The notes beneath the pieces were generated by a model. The model was given only the letters and a program-made list of their open reading frames with translations, was not told the origin of the DNA and did no database searches. Made by a program: the position numbers and the translations under genes. Shown in pieces: positions 31,546 to 43,870 of a stretch of DNA of 64,000 nt. The number at the start of each line of letters is the position of its first letter. Position 1 is the stretch's first letter. Source of the stretch: Amphibalanus amphitrite (Eukaryota > Arthropoda > Thecostraca > Balanomorpha > Balanidae); NCBI RefSeq assembly GCF_019059575.1, contig NW_024881986.1:159501-223500 (forward strand), read 5' to 3'.

Positions 31546-33934
31546 AGGGACCCTCCCACCAGGGTTGTATACGACTCAATCAATAGCAATCAATTCAATC
31601 ACGACAAATTTGGGAAACCAATCAAATCAATCAAGTCAGAGCAGTTTTCGGGAATTGATTCAATCGACTCAAACGCGACAATGAAAGGAATCAATCAACT
31701 CAATCAAACGACTCAAACCAAGATATACATTAGGTTTTTTGCCCCACCAACTTAGAAAAGTGTCCATAGCAGTCTGGTGTACCTACCTACCTACCTACCT
31801 ACCTACCTACAGAAGAAACAAAAATATTGTCATTTTAAATTATAAATTGCCATGCCATTCAAAGTTTCTATGTAATAAGGAAGGATACCTAGTGATGGAC
31901 AGGTGGATCATGATATTGAGGTTCAATGGGTAGAATTGGAGCAGAAGTTTCATTTAATGGGTGCAAAATAACACAGTAGTTGACTTCAACAAACGCCCCT
32001 TAACCCAAATCACCACCTTTCACCTAAAAGTTGTCAATTTAATTTTGGCCATATTCCAGCTAAGTCATCAGGCCATCTACCCCATGTAAAGCCCCCGTCT
32101 GTCTCTTATGTGAGTTATGCGGAGCTCTTCTGAATTGAACCCTGAACATAATGAACCTAGCTAGGTTACATGCCACACTGACACCATATTGATATGAAAG
32201 TGTTGAAAATGTGCTATAAATTTGACAACTTCATTAGGTATGCTTTAGGAAGACAGCAGGAAAGCAGGTAGGTACCTACTTACCTGCCTAGATGTGTCAC
32301 TGGCTACCAACAGTATACCAACGAAGGTAGATAGGTTATATGTGAAGAATTCAAAACATTTTATTGCAATACAATTTGAAACTGTTAGGACTGGGGGATA
32401 GGGATGAGCATTAAAATATATTTAAAAGGAAATGGAAAGGACAGGGACTCTGGAACGACAGGATAAGTTAAGGACAAAGGAAGAAGAACAAGGAAAATTA
32501 AATGCCGTTGGTGCGACTGCGAAAAAAAAAACAAAGAAAACGTTTTGCCAAGAAATATGCTAAGCTTTTATAAATCCTTATTCTACGTCTTTTGATTTTT
32601 TGGTAAGATGACGTCATTGATTATCATGTAGTATGGTAGATCATCATAAAATAAATCGGTTGTACAACACCAATTTCGTTTTAATTATTATTTCATTTGA
32701 AATAAAACCACTTTATAATTTTCGGTAAAATATTTTAAGGAAAATGAAATATATTAAATATGTTATGCCTAGGCTCTCAGGAGAAAAGGATCAACAAACG
32801 TTCTGCTGCAAATTAAACAATGCAGCAAATTAGCTATTAATGTAAACGTAATTAGCGAGACGAAAACGGCGCTTTTGTTTCAGTTATTTTTGTAGGGGTT
32901 TCAGATATTTATAGAGTTCAGTGGGTTGTTTCTGAGGAGATGTGGAGATGTGAATTAGTAATTAATCACACTTTATTAGTATATAGGGCCTTGCACTTTA
33001 TCATCTGGATTAAAAAAAAGTTTCCTGCTGAGTGCAGAAAGGTAGGTAGGTGCATCGCCAGGTTCTATCACAGGATTGGAGCAGTTATTGCAGTTGAAAG
33101 TCAAAGTTGGCTGTTCATGTTTAGGCCCTGTTCTTTATTTGGCCATCTCAATCTACCCCATATTGCAGTTGTGATGACAAGCAGTTTTCAGTGTAGTTTT
33201 GTGATCTTTGATGTCATCAATTGGTGTCATTATTTTTCGTCAACTAAAACTTATTTCAACTTTCCATTCAATCGACTCAACCATACGAGTCACTCTAATT
33301 TTCGGGAATCAAATCAGTCAACCAGTCGCTAAAGTCAAACGAGTCAGTCAACCAGTCATCTCGAAAAGTCAATCGACTCAATCCAATCAACTCAAAATAC
33401 GCGTTGAATCAAATCAATCAATTCAATCGACTTGATTGGTATACAACCCTGCCTCCCACCTAAACATTAGTTTTGAGTTGAGATAGCCAAATTGGTGGCC
33501 ATGACCTGCAAATACCGGTTTGGACGCTCACAACATCGAAAAATGCTTTACTTCGAAGATATGGAATTTCAAACTTGCAGTTTTCGGATTCTAAGGGGCT
33601 AATGCATTGGAATGCCCCCTTAGAATTTGTGACGTCAGCGGAGATCTAACGATTTTTAAATCTTAGAATAAAACCATCGTTAACACGTGGTGGTATACGC
33701 TGCTTTGCGCGCAACGTCTGCCGCACTTTAGGGCTGCCAAATTATTGCTTCCAAATAAAGTCGCTAGTAACAGGGGAGATCCCAAAAAGTAAACAAAAGT
33801 AAAAGCCTAATATCTTGAAAACCAGTGAATATTTTTCGGTGTAATTTGGTAGATATTCGTTTTCGCTCTTTCTGCACCAAGGGACATCACTTTCATGCCA
33901 ATTCATCAACTTTTTTGAAGGTGGGAGGGTCCCT
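31546..33934. mobile_element. TTAA-flanked transposon with AGGGACCCTCCCACC ends, hosting a hAT
   Basis: TTAA (31542-31545 and 33935-33938) flanks inverted ends AGGGACCCTCCCACC and GGTGGGAGGGTCCCT. Copies 0 and 2 keep the empty site (GAAAATTAAGCCAAACCC). TTAA duplication with an AGGG start fits Kolobok or piggyBac; I favour Kolobok from the end sequence. Without the nested hAT it is only about 0.5 kb and non-coding. Confidence 0.85.
31560..33451. mobile_element. hAT-type element with CAATCAA-rich ends, 1.9 kb
   Basis: Ends CAGGGTTGTATAC and GTATACAACCCTG, with a perfect 8-bp duplication CCTCCCAC (31552-31559 and 33452-33459), which is part of the host element's own terminus. The subterminal 120-200 bp on both sides are dense arrays of TCAATCAA/AATCAATC motifs. 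An (ACCTACCT)n tract lies at 31780-31810. No transposase is recognisable in the 1.6 kb core. Confidence 0.9.
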
Positions 33935-35215
33935 TTAAGCCAAACCCAGAGAGTTATCAGTAAAAAGAAAAATCGCGTCATTTCCAGGAAATGCATCCCA
34001 CAGGGGACGGGGCGAATCATACTGTTTACCCTCACCACCAGCCCAGCACTTCAGTTGACTGAGCCGATAGGCTGTACTGATTATCACACATGAAGTGTGT
34101 CTATGGTGATCTATGTGTCACCCAGCCGGTGCAGTGCGGCACAGCCTACCACTCCAGGCAGCTGATTGCCCGCTGAGAAACGGTGCATCGTTCTGCCGTC
34201 AACTGTAGACTGTACAGTGTGTATTAGTTATATTACAGCTGTATGGATACAGCACGGGTACGGATCCGGGACACCTCACCATCGACTGGTGGATACAGGA
34301 CACGGTTTAGTATCAAGCGGTGCGATACAGCCGGTGGTCGTAATTTCTTTTAGAAGGCTACATACCGCTAGTGGCCATTATCACTTTTAGAAGGCTGCAT
34401 ACCGCCAGTGGCCATTATCACTTTTAGAAGGCTGCATACCGCCAGTGGCCACTATTATTTTACTCAAGGCTGAATATCGCCAGTGACCATTAACCCGGCA
34501 GTTGCTGGGGTATTTCGCCACCCACCGTTTGCTGGGGGGGGGGGGGGCGTTAAACGCCCCCAGCCGATAACTCGAGAACCAATAGGCGCAGCGAAACGCA
34601 CGAGGCGACAAACGAAAGAGCGCGACGGGACGCTTCAGATGAGTACTTTAAAGTTGAATTTTGAGGTCACAGGTCGGGTCAAGGTCAGGTCAAACACCTG
34701 AAATCGGGCTTTCAGTAGCATGGACTTCCGGACTTCGCAATGGGCGCCTCTCGTCATAAACTCTGTCCAAACGGTGCACAATCCATCATATAAGGCCTAC
34801 AAGAGTTTCAGCTCCATGTAGGGGTCAGTCAAGCATAGGTGAGGGTCAAGGTCAGGTCAACCGGGTAGGCACATATCCCCGAAAATCAAAACTGATATTC
34901 GCAGCCTGTGACACATGTTTTATAGGTAATTTGGGGCGTAGAACACGATGGTGACATTCATTATATCATATGTGTACTATTGAGCGCAGAATCCGCGCTC
35001 ATACCGGGACCGAGGCTGGGCCACGGCGGGGCAGGCCTGGTGTGTCAGAGAGTGTACCGATTAGTGTGATGCGGCACAGTATCCTTTGAGGGTCACGGAA
35101 TGACATGACCTGGCTGTTTCTGTTCCGAGTGGGGCGGAAAGCCGGGGAAGCAGAGCCGCAGTATGCGGCCGCAGCCCGCGTGGAGTGTGTGCGGCTAGAC
35201 GTCAACGTGAGCGTG

Positions 35216-35440
35216 ATGGCACACCTCAGTGATCTTGACAAGGGCAGGCTCATCTTGCTTTTCGTTCAAGGTCACTCTGTCAAGCAGGCGGCAGAGATTG
35301 TCGGTGTAGCTCTAACTACTGCCAGACGGTGGAAACACCGTTATGAGCAGGAAGGGGAAAGAGGTTTGAAAGCGCGCTATGATAAGTGTGGAAGAAAACG
35401 GAAGACGACGGAGGAGGAAGACAGGCGCATGGTGGAGGTT
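35216..35440 (+). pseudogene. Tc1-type transposase, N-terminal helix-turn-helix part
   Basis: From ATG 35216: MAHLSDLDKGRLILLFVQG, then KQAAEIVGVALTTARRWKHRY and a basic linker (GRKRKTTEEEDRRM). This is the DNA-binding region of Tc1/IS630-type transposases. At about 35440 a GTTCGTAC sequence begins 1.28 kb of repeats; the coding match resumes after TTCGCAG at 36722. That could be an intron, but about 200 residues with the first two catalytic acids are missing, so the gene cannot be functional. Confidence 0.75.
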
Positions 35441-35499
35441 CGTACTTTTCTTTTATTATTTGTTGCTGTTGTCTCTGCATTTCTAGGTCAAGACGAGCG

Positions 35500-36210
35500 T
35501 GCAAGACGGGCTTGTGCAAAGCACCCTTCTAACCGGCCGCTAGCCGTGTGCCAAATTTGAACGCAATCGGCGCAGCCGTTCCTTAGATCTGGAAGCGGCA
35601 TTCTGCACGTGCGCACGTGCAACCGGGGTCCAAACTGACTTTTGCACGGCACCCTACTAACCGGTCCCCAACCGTGTACCAAATTTGAGCGTAATCGGCC
35701 CAGCCGTTCTCGAGATCTGGGAGCGCCCCCTGCACGTGCGCACGTGCGGTATCACCCTAACCGCAACACATGGGAATGCATTGCCTGGTGGGTGCCTACC
35801 TGTATGCCAAGTTTCAGCGAAATCGCCCCAGTAATTACCGAGTTATTGAAATGGGAACAAATGTGGCACCTCTTCTTTTTGTATTTTGCACGTGCAGTGG
35901 GGGTCACTCACATAGATCAAGAGTATCCGAACTTTGGTAGAAGGGATGCAGCTACCCTACAAAAAGTACCGCAAGACAATCGCCCAAGCGGCTGCTGAGA
36001 TATGAGCCTCTCAAAATCACTGCTTTTGCAAAACAAATTGAACACCCCTGACTATTCACGTGGCACGTGCCACGACGGTCACTGAGATGTATCAAAAGTA
36101 GTCAATTACGGGGTAGAAGGGATGGGGCTACCCAGCAAAAAAGACCGCAGGCCAATCGGTCCAGCGGTTGCTGAGAAATAAGCCTTTCAAAAGCGTTACA
36201 GGCCGGGCCG
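35500..36210. repeat. Tandem ~130-150 bp repeat with GCACGTGC palindromes
   Basis: Units with CCAAATTTGA(A/G)CG(C/T)AATCGG, CAGCCGTT..GAGAT and GCACGTGCGCACGTGC recur about four times with divergence (35520, 35650, 35790, then 35890-36180). The array separates the two transposase fragments. A GCTCGCTGCGCTCGCTCG tract follows near 36258. Confidence 0.7.
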
Positions 36211-36721
36211 GGCCGGGCCGCTCATACTGAGATTTTTCCGTTATATTGAAAAGACTTCGCTTCGCTCGCTGCGCTCGCTCGCTCGTAATTATGCCCGCAA
36301 ACTCAAAACCCGCATGCGAGGTCCAGTGTGGGGCGGCCTTAAGTTGTGGTATGGTTTAGCTAGGTGACCGGTGACCTGATGGCATTATTAAAAAAAAAAA
36401 TCTTGAGATGCTGTTTATTTATTTATCTGTTTATTCATTTTCACCCCAACAGCAATGCATCCCAATTAGAGGAGGCGAGGCCTACGGCTATGTGCGAAAG
36501 GCCGCTTTGCCCCTGATCGCCTCGTCCCCGCCTGCTATAAACTTATCGAGATAACTTAAACAATTATTTAAAAAGTTCTTAAGATGCCTTACAAAATTGC
36601 TCAGTAATGATCAAGCACTTTCCAACAGGTGTTATTCGTTGCACCATACAGCTTCATAGTCATGACCGATGTGTCAACCTATATCACGTTACAGTGAGTA
36701 ACAAACATGGTTTTGTTCGCA

Positions 36722-36981
36722 GGTTCGTGCCATCCCCTGGCCCTCAATAAGCTCAGACCTGAACCCTATCGAAAATGTGTGGTCTCTAATGGTTCATGAG
36801 CTGGAGGAGGAGCTGCGCCAGCCGGCCCGGCAGCTTAACTAGGACGAGCTCTGGGCCGCCGTCTTGGCGAAATGGGAGGAGCTCCGCCGCCGCCCCGGCT
36901 ACTTCCGGAGCCTGGTGGCCTCGATGAGGCAGCGGCTGGAGCAGTGCTCCGAGGCAGCGGGCGGCCATACCTCCTACTAAA
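36722..36981 (+). pseudogene. Tc1-type transposase, C-terminal DDE part
   Basis: VRAIPWPSISSDLNPIENVW is the signature around the last catalytic residue of Tc1 transposases (D34D/E group, usually WPAQSPDLNPIE). The frame continues through ELEEELRQPARQ, meets an in-frame TAG (36840-36842), and reads on in the same frame to a TAA at 36979-36981. Pseudogene. Confidence 0.85.
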
Positions 36982-37730
36982 CCGTTCTGTTTGTTTGTCA
37001 TCTTATGTTAAAGAACAGTGTTTTGTTTATAAATTTTACTTATGTTACCTACATGTGATTAGTGTGCAAGATGTATATTAGTACAAATGTGACTTGTGAC
37101 TCAGTGACAAGAGGCTGATGCCTGATTTTTTTTCGTGATGTGATATTCAGGGGGCTTGAAACGTCTGAACTATTAGTGCGAGCTAGGAGTGCTATGATCA
37201 GTACTGCCGTGCAAAGGCAAAAACCATTATGTCGGGTCAGAGGCCATTACCTCAGGTCAGAGGTCACCCGAACATAATGGGTTTTGCCTTTATACGGCAG
37301 AGTAGCACTTGTATATAGCATCGCTGGATTATGTGCAGTGAGAATAGACCTGATTACTCAACCTTTTATCCGACAAACCCCAGGACTTCACTTGAAGAAA
37401 TATATAGCTGACACTCCTGGCATGTCTTGTTTTATTATTTGAAAAACTGTTAAGCTTCGTTTTTAGACGTAGGTGCTACTAGCATGCAGTCGTTCCTCTA
37501 TTGCAGTCATTTCCTCTAACAATGAATTAGTCAACTCTAATTCATTGACAGCGAGAGTTTTATCAGCACCCAGAGCTTCGACAAATTTTGAATGACTCCG
37601 ACTACTACATAATAAAACTGTTCACTCCGACCGACTACGGTTCCGGCTTCGACATCTTTTGCATTGAGGATTCCTAAAACGGTTGTGCAAAAGATGAAAA
37701 GGAAGATTGGTGCACTATGTGATATTTATT

Positions 37731-38645
37731 TTAATTGTTGCCCGTGGAAAGGTTCGTACCCTCCTGAGGTTTTTTCACGAATAGCGAAAAAGGGCGGCAC
37801 GTAGTGCCGCCAGCTTTCCGGCTACCTTATGGACCATCCTTTGCGCAACTTTTGGCGAAAAAATGACCGGGTCAGGTCAGATAACAGAGCTATGACGTCA
37901 CAAAGGTAACAAGGTCAGACCGATTTTGCACGAAATCGTAGTTTTTCGTGCTTTTAACGATGATATCGGTTACACTTTGGCATTGTTTGGGTCAAAAGTG
38001 ACTGACATGGCACTGACACACCCTCCATTGACCTATGTAGGGTCAAGGTCACGTCAGGTCTAGTTCAGGTTAGTGACCTCTGGTGACCTCTTGAAGTTTG
38101 ACTTTCCGGCGGTAATTTTTGGCCCTGAATTCGAATCTGACGGCCAAATAAAGCTCGGGCACTTGGTTTATTGAGCGTCTCAGGGCCAAGGAGAAGTCGC
38201 CGACAGGTTAGATCACATTTCCGACCCCAACTGTCAGACGGCATTTTCGACCACCCGGGGCGCGAACGCGACCCCGCCGGCTTCCGGGCGCTCTGCCCCG
38301 GAAGTTATCGCGTAAAATGTGACAAACTATACACCAAAATGCACCAAATTCATCCAGAAATACGATAGTGAAAATTCCATGACGATATCTGCCATAGCGG
38401 CGACGCTACAGGCGCGCAAAGTTAAAAATGCCGATTTTCCCGAACTTTGATCTTTAACCTGACCTATGTCAAATATTGACCTATGGTCAAAAGTAATATG
38501 CGCAATCGCGAGCTCTCGTCGAGAGCAATACGCTGCTTTTCCGCTAAGCTCTACGACGACGCGTTTCGAAACGGCAGAAGGGGTCGTATCCCCCCCCCCC
38601 TCCACTGGAAAGGATGGCGAAATGCCGTCCACGGGCGAGGGTTAA
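37731..38645. mobile_element. TA-flanked element of the ACCCTCGCC type inside Tc1-like element
   Basis: Right end CCACGGGCGAGGGTTAA is canonical; the left end is TTAATTGTTGCCCGTGG, the same with five changed bases. Interior GGTCA repeats occur at 37868-37880, 38040-38075 and 38455-38480. The left subterminal palindrome is degraded, so this copy is older or damaged. Confidence 0.7.
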
Positions 38646-40235
38646 ATTTTTAAATTGCAAAGTTCTTAAGCGCCGATTCAGGCAACTTTCATAACGGTAA
38701 TACCGAGGGGCACGCATTCGTGACGCATGCCCAATAAATGTGAATTGTTATGTCACATTGACGTTATGTTACCATATAGTTTGGAGAAACAAAAAGTAGT
38801 TCAGACAGAATGGCGGTGGCCATAGGGAAGTTGTGGCATTTTCGCTTATAGTTCGGCTCAGACTTCGGGTGAGATTTGTGCTTCCGATACTTAATTGATA
38901 GGAACGGATTTTTTTTTTACTAAGGTGAGATGAGCATTTTTGAGAAACATGGCAAACTTCCATTTATAGTTAGTAAAAAGTGTGCTCATGGTCTGGAAGA
39001 GCAAGGTTAAGAGCAAGGAGCAAGGCCAAAAACATCAGGAGTTTTTCTATAAAACGTTGCGGTGAGAGCAAAGAGGGCGCGGAATTTAAGGACGATCCGA
39101 AACTACGTAACGGCACACCTTAAAACGCAGAAGCCTCTTTAATCGCATTCCTACAGAAAGGGGTCTTTCCCCGGCTGGTCGGCCACATTACAGTAATACA
39201 CCGTTTCACCATGCATGTGGCCTGCCTGTGTAGGGGAACAGCTATCTACTGACACCGCCCGGGCCCGCTCCCCGCAAACAGCCACCGTGATCAGTGGACT
39301 TCAAGCAAGCCCAAAACTTTGCTGGAGAAATAATCCCAATATACACAGTACACACTGCCGCACTAACTCCGCGCGGGCTGCGACTGCATGAATCGCGCCG
39401 CTTCCCCGGCCTCCCTCCCCCACTCGGGGGGAGGGAGGCCGGGGCGGCTGCCTTCCGTGCGGCGGCTGACCCAAGTTCACCAGACAGCAGCCGCCTGGAT
39501 GGAATACTGTTCCGCAGCGCACTATCGGTACACTCTCTGATACACCAGACCTGTCCCGCTTCGGTCCCGCGGTATGAGCGCGGATTCTGCGCTCAATAGT
39601 ACGTGTTAGGCTCAAAAAGTTCAATTTAAGAAATGCATGTATCATGGTCGTGAAGTAGTCACGAAAAATTGCCAAGATTCAATTCAAGATTATGGAAAAT
39701 GCGGAGCGATAATCAATAATCGAAGATAGCCATTTGATTGATCATGGTATTGACAGTCTAATGGCGTTTATGGCATGTCTGTATGTCTATTCTGTGATTT
39801 TATATGCTTTTTTGAACATATGCCGTTTTTGGTCGAAAACTCAGAAATCATGACGTCACTAAAACCTCGATATCTCAAAAATTTTCCGACCGATTTTTTT
39901 GAAACTCTGTCACAATAAACTTCAATCAATTCCCTACAGGTACCCAAAATTTGGCGCGCCTGCGGCGCGCCGTTTTTATGCTATGGCCCGGCGAAAAAAG
40001 TGGGGGCGTTAAACGCCCCCCCCCCCAGCAACTCGCGGGTTATCACTTTTAGAAGGCTGCATACCGCCAGTGGCCATATCACATACATAGAGGGGTCCAG
40101 TAGGGCCTTTTGGTTGTTTTACTAACCTCTAAAAGGTGGTGAACAGTGACGTAACGTTTATCACTCAGTTCTAATCAATACCTTTACCTGAAAACGTTCG
40201 TGGTCCGATCATTGACCATTGAAATTATGCATTGT

Positions 40236-40583
40236 TTAACCCGCGCCGGGCCAGGGGGTGTTTGAACACCCCCTGCGGTTTTTCGCAGATATCTCAAAAA
40301 CGGCGGCTCGGAGCGCCGCTGTTTTTGGCACACCTGTTCATGCATCTTTTCCGCACATTTTGTAAAAAAATTCAGACCCAGGGCTCTCAAGGTCAGGTCC
40401 CCAGGTCAGGTCAAGTGACCTCACCTCAGAAAAAAGTTTCAATCCTCGTCATAGCTACAGCGACTGAACGATCGCCTTGAAACTTTCAGCGATTGATAAG
40501 AGTAACAGTATGTACAAAATATTTTTCTCGGAATTTCGATATCGGTGACCTAAGGTCAGGTCAATTTTGCGACCTCTCCATCA
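40236..40583. mobile_element. Half of a TA-flanked TGTTTGAACA element
   Basis: TTAACCCGCGCCGGGCC, then GGGGTGTTTGAACACCCC and AGGTCAGGTCAAGTGACCT. It stops at about 40583 against retrotransposon sequence. Copy 2 shares exactly the same truncation (53673-54028), so the break is older than that duplication. Confidence 0.8.
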
Positions 40584-41440
40584 TACTCTGTAACAAATAT
40601 TCAGTACACTATGGCATGAAAATCAATCAAACGAAAACGTTCATGGCACCAAAATAGCTTTGCAGGACCTTCAGCCAGCTCAGATTAAGTTTGGACAGTC
40701 GGTCATTTCTGAAAGCCGCACAGTTAAAAACCCCGGCCTCACTATGGACAGACATCTGACGCTCGGGGATGATGTTAGCCAGCTGGTTGGCAAATGTACC
40801 TACCGGTCTTTTGATTTGGCTGTCCCATTCCAAGCATGTCATACCTGCCTGGACCGTTGCTTACATTGTGAACGCGCTTGTGGTTTGCTCAATTCGCTAC
40901 TGAGTACTGCATCTCCATCTACGGGTCATGCGGTAAAACAAAAGCACCGCATTCAGATTTCAGAAACTGTTAAATTTCTGAGCTCGTGTTGTGAGCGGCC
41001 GGCACAAATTTGATCACATTTCTGACGTGTTTCATCAACTCGGGTGGTTACGCGCTGAGCTGCTCGTGAGCTACCGTAGACTTGATTAAAAAGTCGCTCT
41101 AGATACTGAATTACCTGCCGACATTGCAGCCATGTTTTCGTATGTCTGTACTCCATATCCTACTCGCCAGATCGGCCAGCTGCACTGCCACTGCCAGAGA
41201 GCAGACGCCAGACAGACATGCTCCGGCACCAGGCGGCTATCACACTGCAGTCTGCAGTGCAATGTTTAACCGGCTCCCGAGCGAGCTAGGAAATGCCTCA
41301 CCGGATGTGCCTTCAAACGCCATCGTAAGCAATTGCTGCTGTACACGTGGAACTGTTGTGGTGCTGGGACTGATGGCTGATAAGGGAATGCAAGGAGTGA
41401 ATGAATGGTACTGTGTTTGTGTTTATCAGTCTTAGCCTCA
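40584..41440 (+). pseudogene. CR1/Jockey-like reverse transcriptase fragment
   Basis: In several frames one reads GMKINQTKTFMAP, IKFGQSVISESRTVKNPGLT, HISDVFHQLGWL and MFNRLPSELGNASPDVPSNA, the C-terminal third of a CR1/Jockey-type pol protein. Stops and frameshifts are many. A second copy is at 54029-56010. Confidence 0.75.
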
Positions 41441-41687
41441 CCGTTGTTTTGTCCTATACCTACCTATCCTGGTTTTACCTCCACTGACGTAGTCGTAAGG
41501 TGACTCGGGTGCGGAAGAGCCACTGCATTGTGGATGTACCTTTAACTTTTTTTTACTTTGGGAAGCGAATCGCACGACTGGTGAAATTTAAAAGGTAAAA
41601 TCAAAAGTTAAAGGTTAAATTCAACGCCACGGGACGGACTGACAGACTGCTGGAAACCAGCTGCCATCTATCGGCGGTTGTCAGAAC

Positions 41688-41960
41688 TAGAGATGTCAAT
41701 TGGATACCAACTTTTTGGTATGCCGAATACCGATACCAAACCGATACCAACTTGGTAGTTTGTATTTCATTGCTAAGGCTTTCGGTATTTTGTCAGTACC
41801 TATTATGAATCCTGCCTAATGTAAAAGAGGCACCTAATTTGGTAAAAAGTTGGTATTTTTCTCATTTTCCAAAGTCGGTTCGGTTTCGGTATTTTATCAT
41901 GGTTTTTGTTGGTATTTGGTTTGGTATCGGTATCACGATTTTCCGTAATTGACATCACTA
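41688..41960. mobile_element. hAT (Ac/Tam3-like) MITE, copy A
   Basis: Inverted ends TAGAGATGTCAATTGG and AATTGACATCACTA are flanked by octamers GTCAGAAC and GTCGGAAC. The TA(G/A)AGATGT start resembles Ac/Tam3-type hAT ends. The interior is dominated by GGTATCGGTAT-type repeats. Further fragments of the family occur near 43105-43300 and 57850-57930. Confidence 0.85.
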
Positions 41961-41968
41961 GTCGGAAC

Positions 41969-43560
41969 CACATACGGCAAACTGAGCCCAGGACCTGCTG
42001 CCACCTATCGGCGATTGTCGGAACCAGAGGCGGCTGATGTCGAGCGACGGCCTTGGGACTGCCAGTGGCTCATACGGCCTTGCAGTGGCTGCTGGAAGTG
42101 TGGCGTAGGAGGTGGGGGTACGGAAAGTGGAGACGGAGAAATACGGACGGCGAAGACGGCAGTACGGACAGAGGAGACGAGGTGAGGTCAAAGAGAGGGG
42201 TCAGAGGAGGGGTGACACAGACGGTCACACATCTCTGTGGGGATGAGAGGGGGGGGAGCTGGCTGAACAGTGTGGTCTTTGTGTGACCTGTGGGTATTTT
42301 CCAGGGTCTAGTCCTCAGCGGCACGGTACCGTGTTGAAGGCAGGGCCGAATGCTGAGCTCCAACAGTTGAACAAGCATAGATTCTGTTCTGGTTCCATGC
42401 CCTAAATCTAAATAACGATGTTTATCAGCGCACCCAACATTGAGGTAATCCGCTGGGGTGAGGTCACGTGACACATTCCCATCAGTCTGACGTAATCTGC
42501 TGGATAGCTTTCTGCCAGTGGTAGCTATTCAGTGTTAGGTAGTTGTAGGGGTATCATAGGGCCTTGGGTGCAGAGTGAAGTGTTGTTGGGTTAGGTAAAG
42601 ATTAGTCAGGCTGGGCTAGTTTTGGCCGGACTAGGTCAAGGTTTGATAAGGAGTGCAGACCTGGCCTCGATGGGTTATCGTGGTGTTTACAACTCTAATG
42701 AGCATCATTTCAATATTGAAATGATATTGAAATGATCATTTCAATATTTCAATATTCAATATTCAAAATTCAATATACTGTATCTAAAAAACAAAAACAA
42801 CGGGTCCTCAGCTTCAGTTTTACCGAACGGGGAAGTCCCCCTGGCGCGGTTCGCTCCGCTGCGCGTGAGAGAGGGGGAAGTCCCTTTCTTCTCTTGGGCT
42901 CGGCTGGCGGTTGCCATGGAGACGACTTAGCTACCAGGAGCTCGTCGGAGGAAATATGTCAGGTCGAGTTTGGTATTGCAATCAAAATGTTTTTTTTTGT
43001 TGAATTTTTGGTAGGCATTATAAATCCACGCTATTGTAAAAGAGGCTTTTGGTTTGGTGAAATTAGGCATTTTTCCTTGCTGTCCAAGTTACTCCGATTT
43101 TCTCGTGGTTTAGATTGGCATTTGGTTTGGTATCGGTATCCAGTTTATCTCCAATTGACATCACGAATTGCTGACTTCTGGTGACCTACAGCAACAGACC
43201 TTGTAGGTACTAAGAACGTGTAGAGGGTTCCTTTTAGAGATGCCAATCGGATACTGAGTTTTGTTATAGCGAAACCAAACGATGTCAATTGTCATCCTTG
43301 TTTGGCATCAGTTTTTCAGTGATGTAAAATTAACTCAACTGATTCCATAACCAGTAGTAAGGGAGGGTTGTGCCTCACCACTGATAGGTCACCGCTGATC
43401 AAGGTAACCCGCAGTAAGGGAGGGCTGTGCCTCACCACGGATAGGTAACCACTGATAGGTAACCCGCAGTAAGGGAGGGCTGTGCCTCATCACAGATAGG
43501 TAACCACTGATAGGCAACCCGCAGCGAAGGAAGGCTGCGACTCACCACGGAGTGATTACC
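41969..43560. other. Duplicated intergenic spacer upstream of copy 2
   Basis: Homologous to 56576-57950 and 60525-60560, including the CTATCGGCGATTGTCGGAACC block, a purine-rich GAGGTCA stretch and a (GGTAACC)(CGCAG) short repeat at 43380-43530. A low-complexity palindromic TTTCAATATTGAAATGAT tract lies at 42710-42780. No gene seen. Confidence 0.7.
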
Positions 43561-43640
43561 GAGAATCGAGTCCCTCCATTTGGACCACGGCTCTGGCCTC
43601 TGAGATCTTGATCTGACCGGTACGGCGGGCCGTTTCCACC

Positions 43641-43774
<134 letters not shown>

Positions 43775-43870
43775 CCAGCTCCAACTGCTCTCTACCGGTG
43801 TTTCTGCTGACTGAACAGACAGACACGGAGCCGATCCACGGTCGCGTCAGCCGACGGAGACATTACACCG

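Larger units (their letters stand above)
34977..39599. mobile_element. Tc1/mariner-like transposon, 4.6 kb, degenerate
   Basis: Inverted ends CTATTGAGCGCAGAATCC and GGATTCTGCGCTCAATAG continue inward (CGCGCTCATACC, GGACC) and are flanked by TA (34975-34976 and 39600-39601). The intact element at 2677-3591 gives the unbroken target (CACGTACACATATG on the other strand). It keeps the first and last parts of a Tc1-type transposase but not the middle, and hosts another element at 37731-38645. Confidence 0.88.
34493..40040. mobile_element. TA-flanked CGTTAAACG element, opened by a Tc1-like transposon
   Basis: The outer ends ACCCGGCAGTTGCTGG (34493) and CAGCAACTCGCGGGT (to 40040) and both GGCGTTAAACGCC palindromes match the intact copy at 2677-3591; without the insert about 0.92 kb remains. 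TA at 34491-34492 and 40041-40042 is its duplication. Copy 2 shows the empty site CGCCATTATCACTTTT (53455-53470). Confidence 0.88.

Noticed and set aside
34999-35253. Frames over the Tc1-like terminal repeat
   Set aside because: Overlaps the inverted terminus and has no family similarity.
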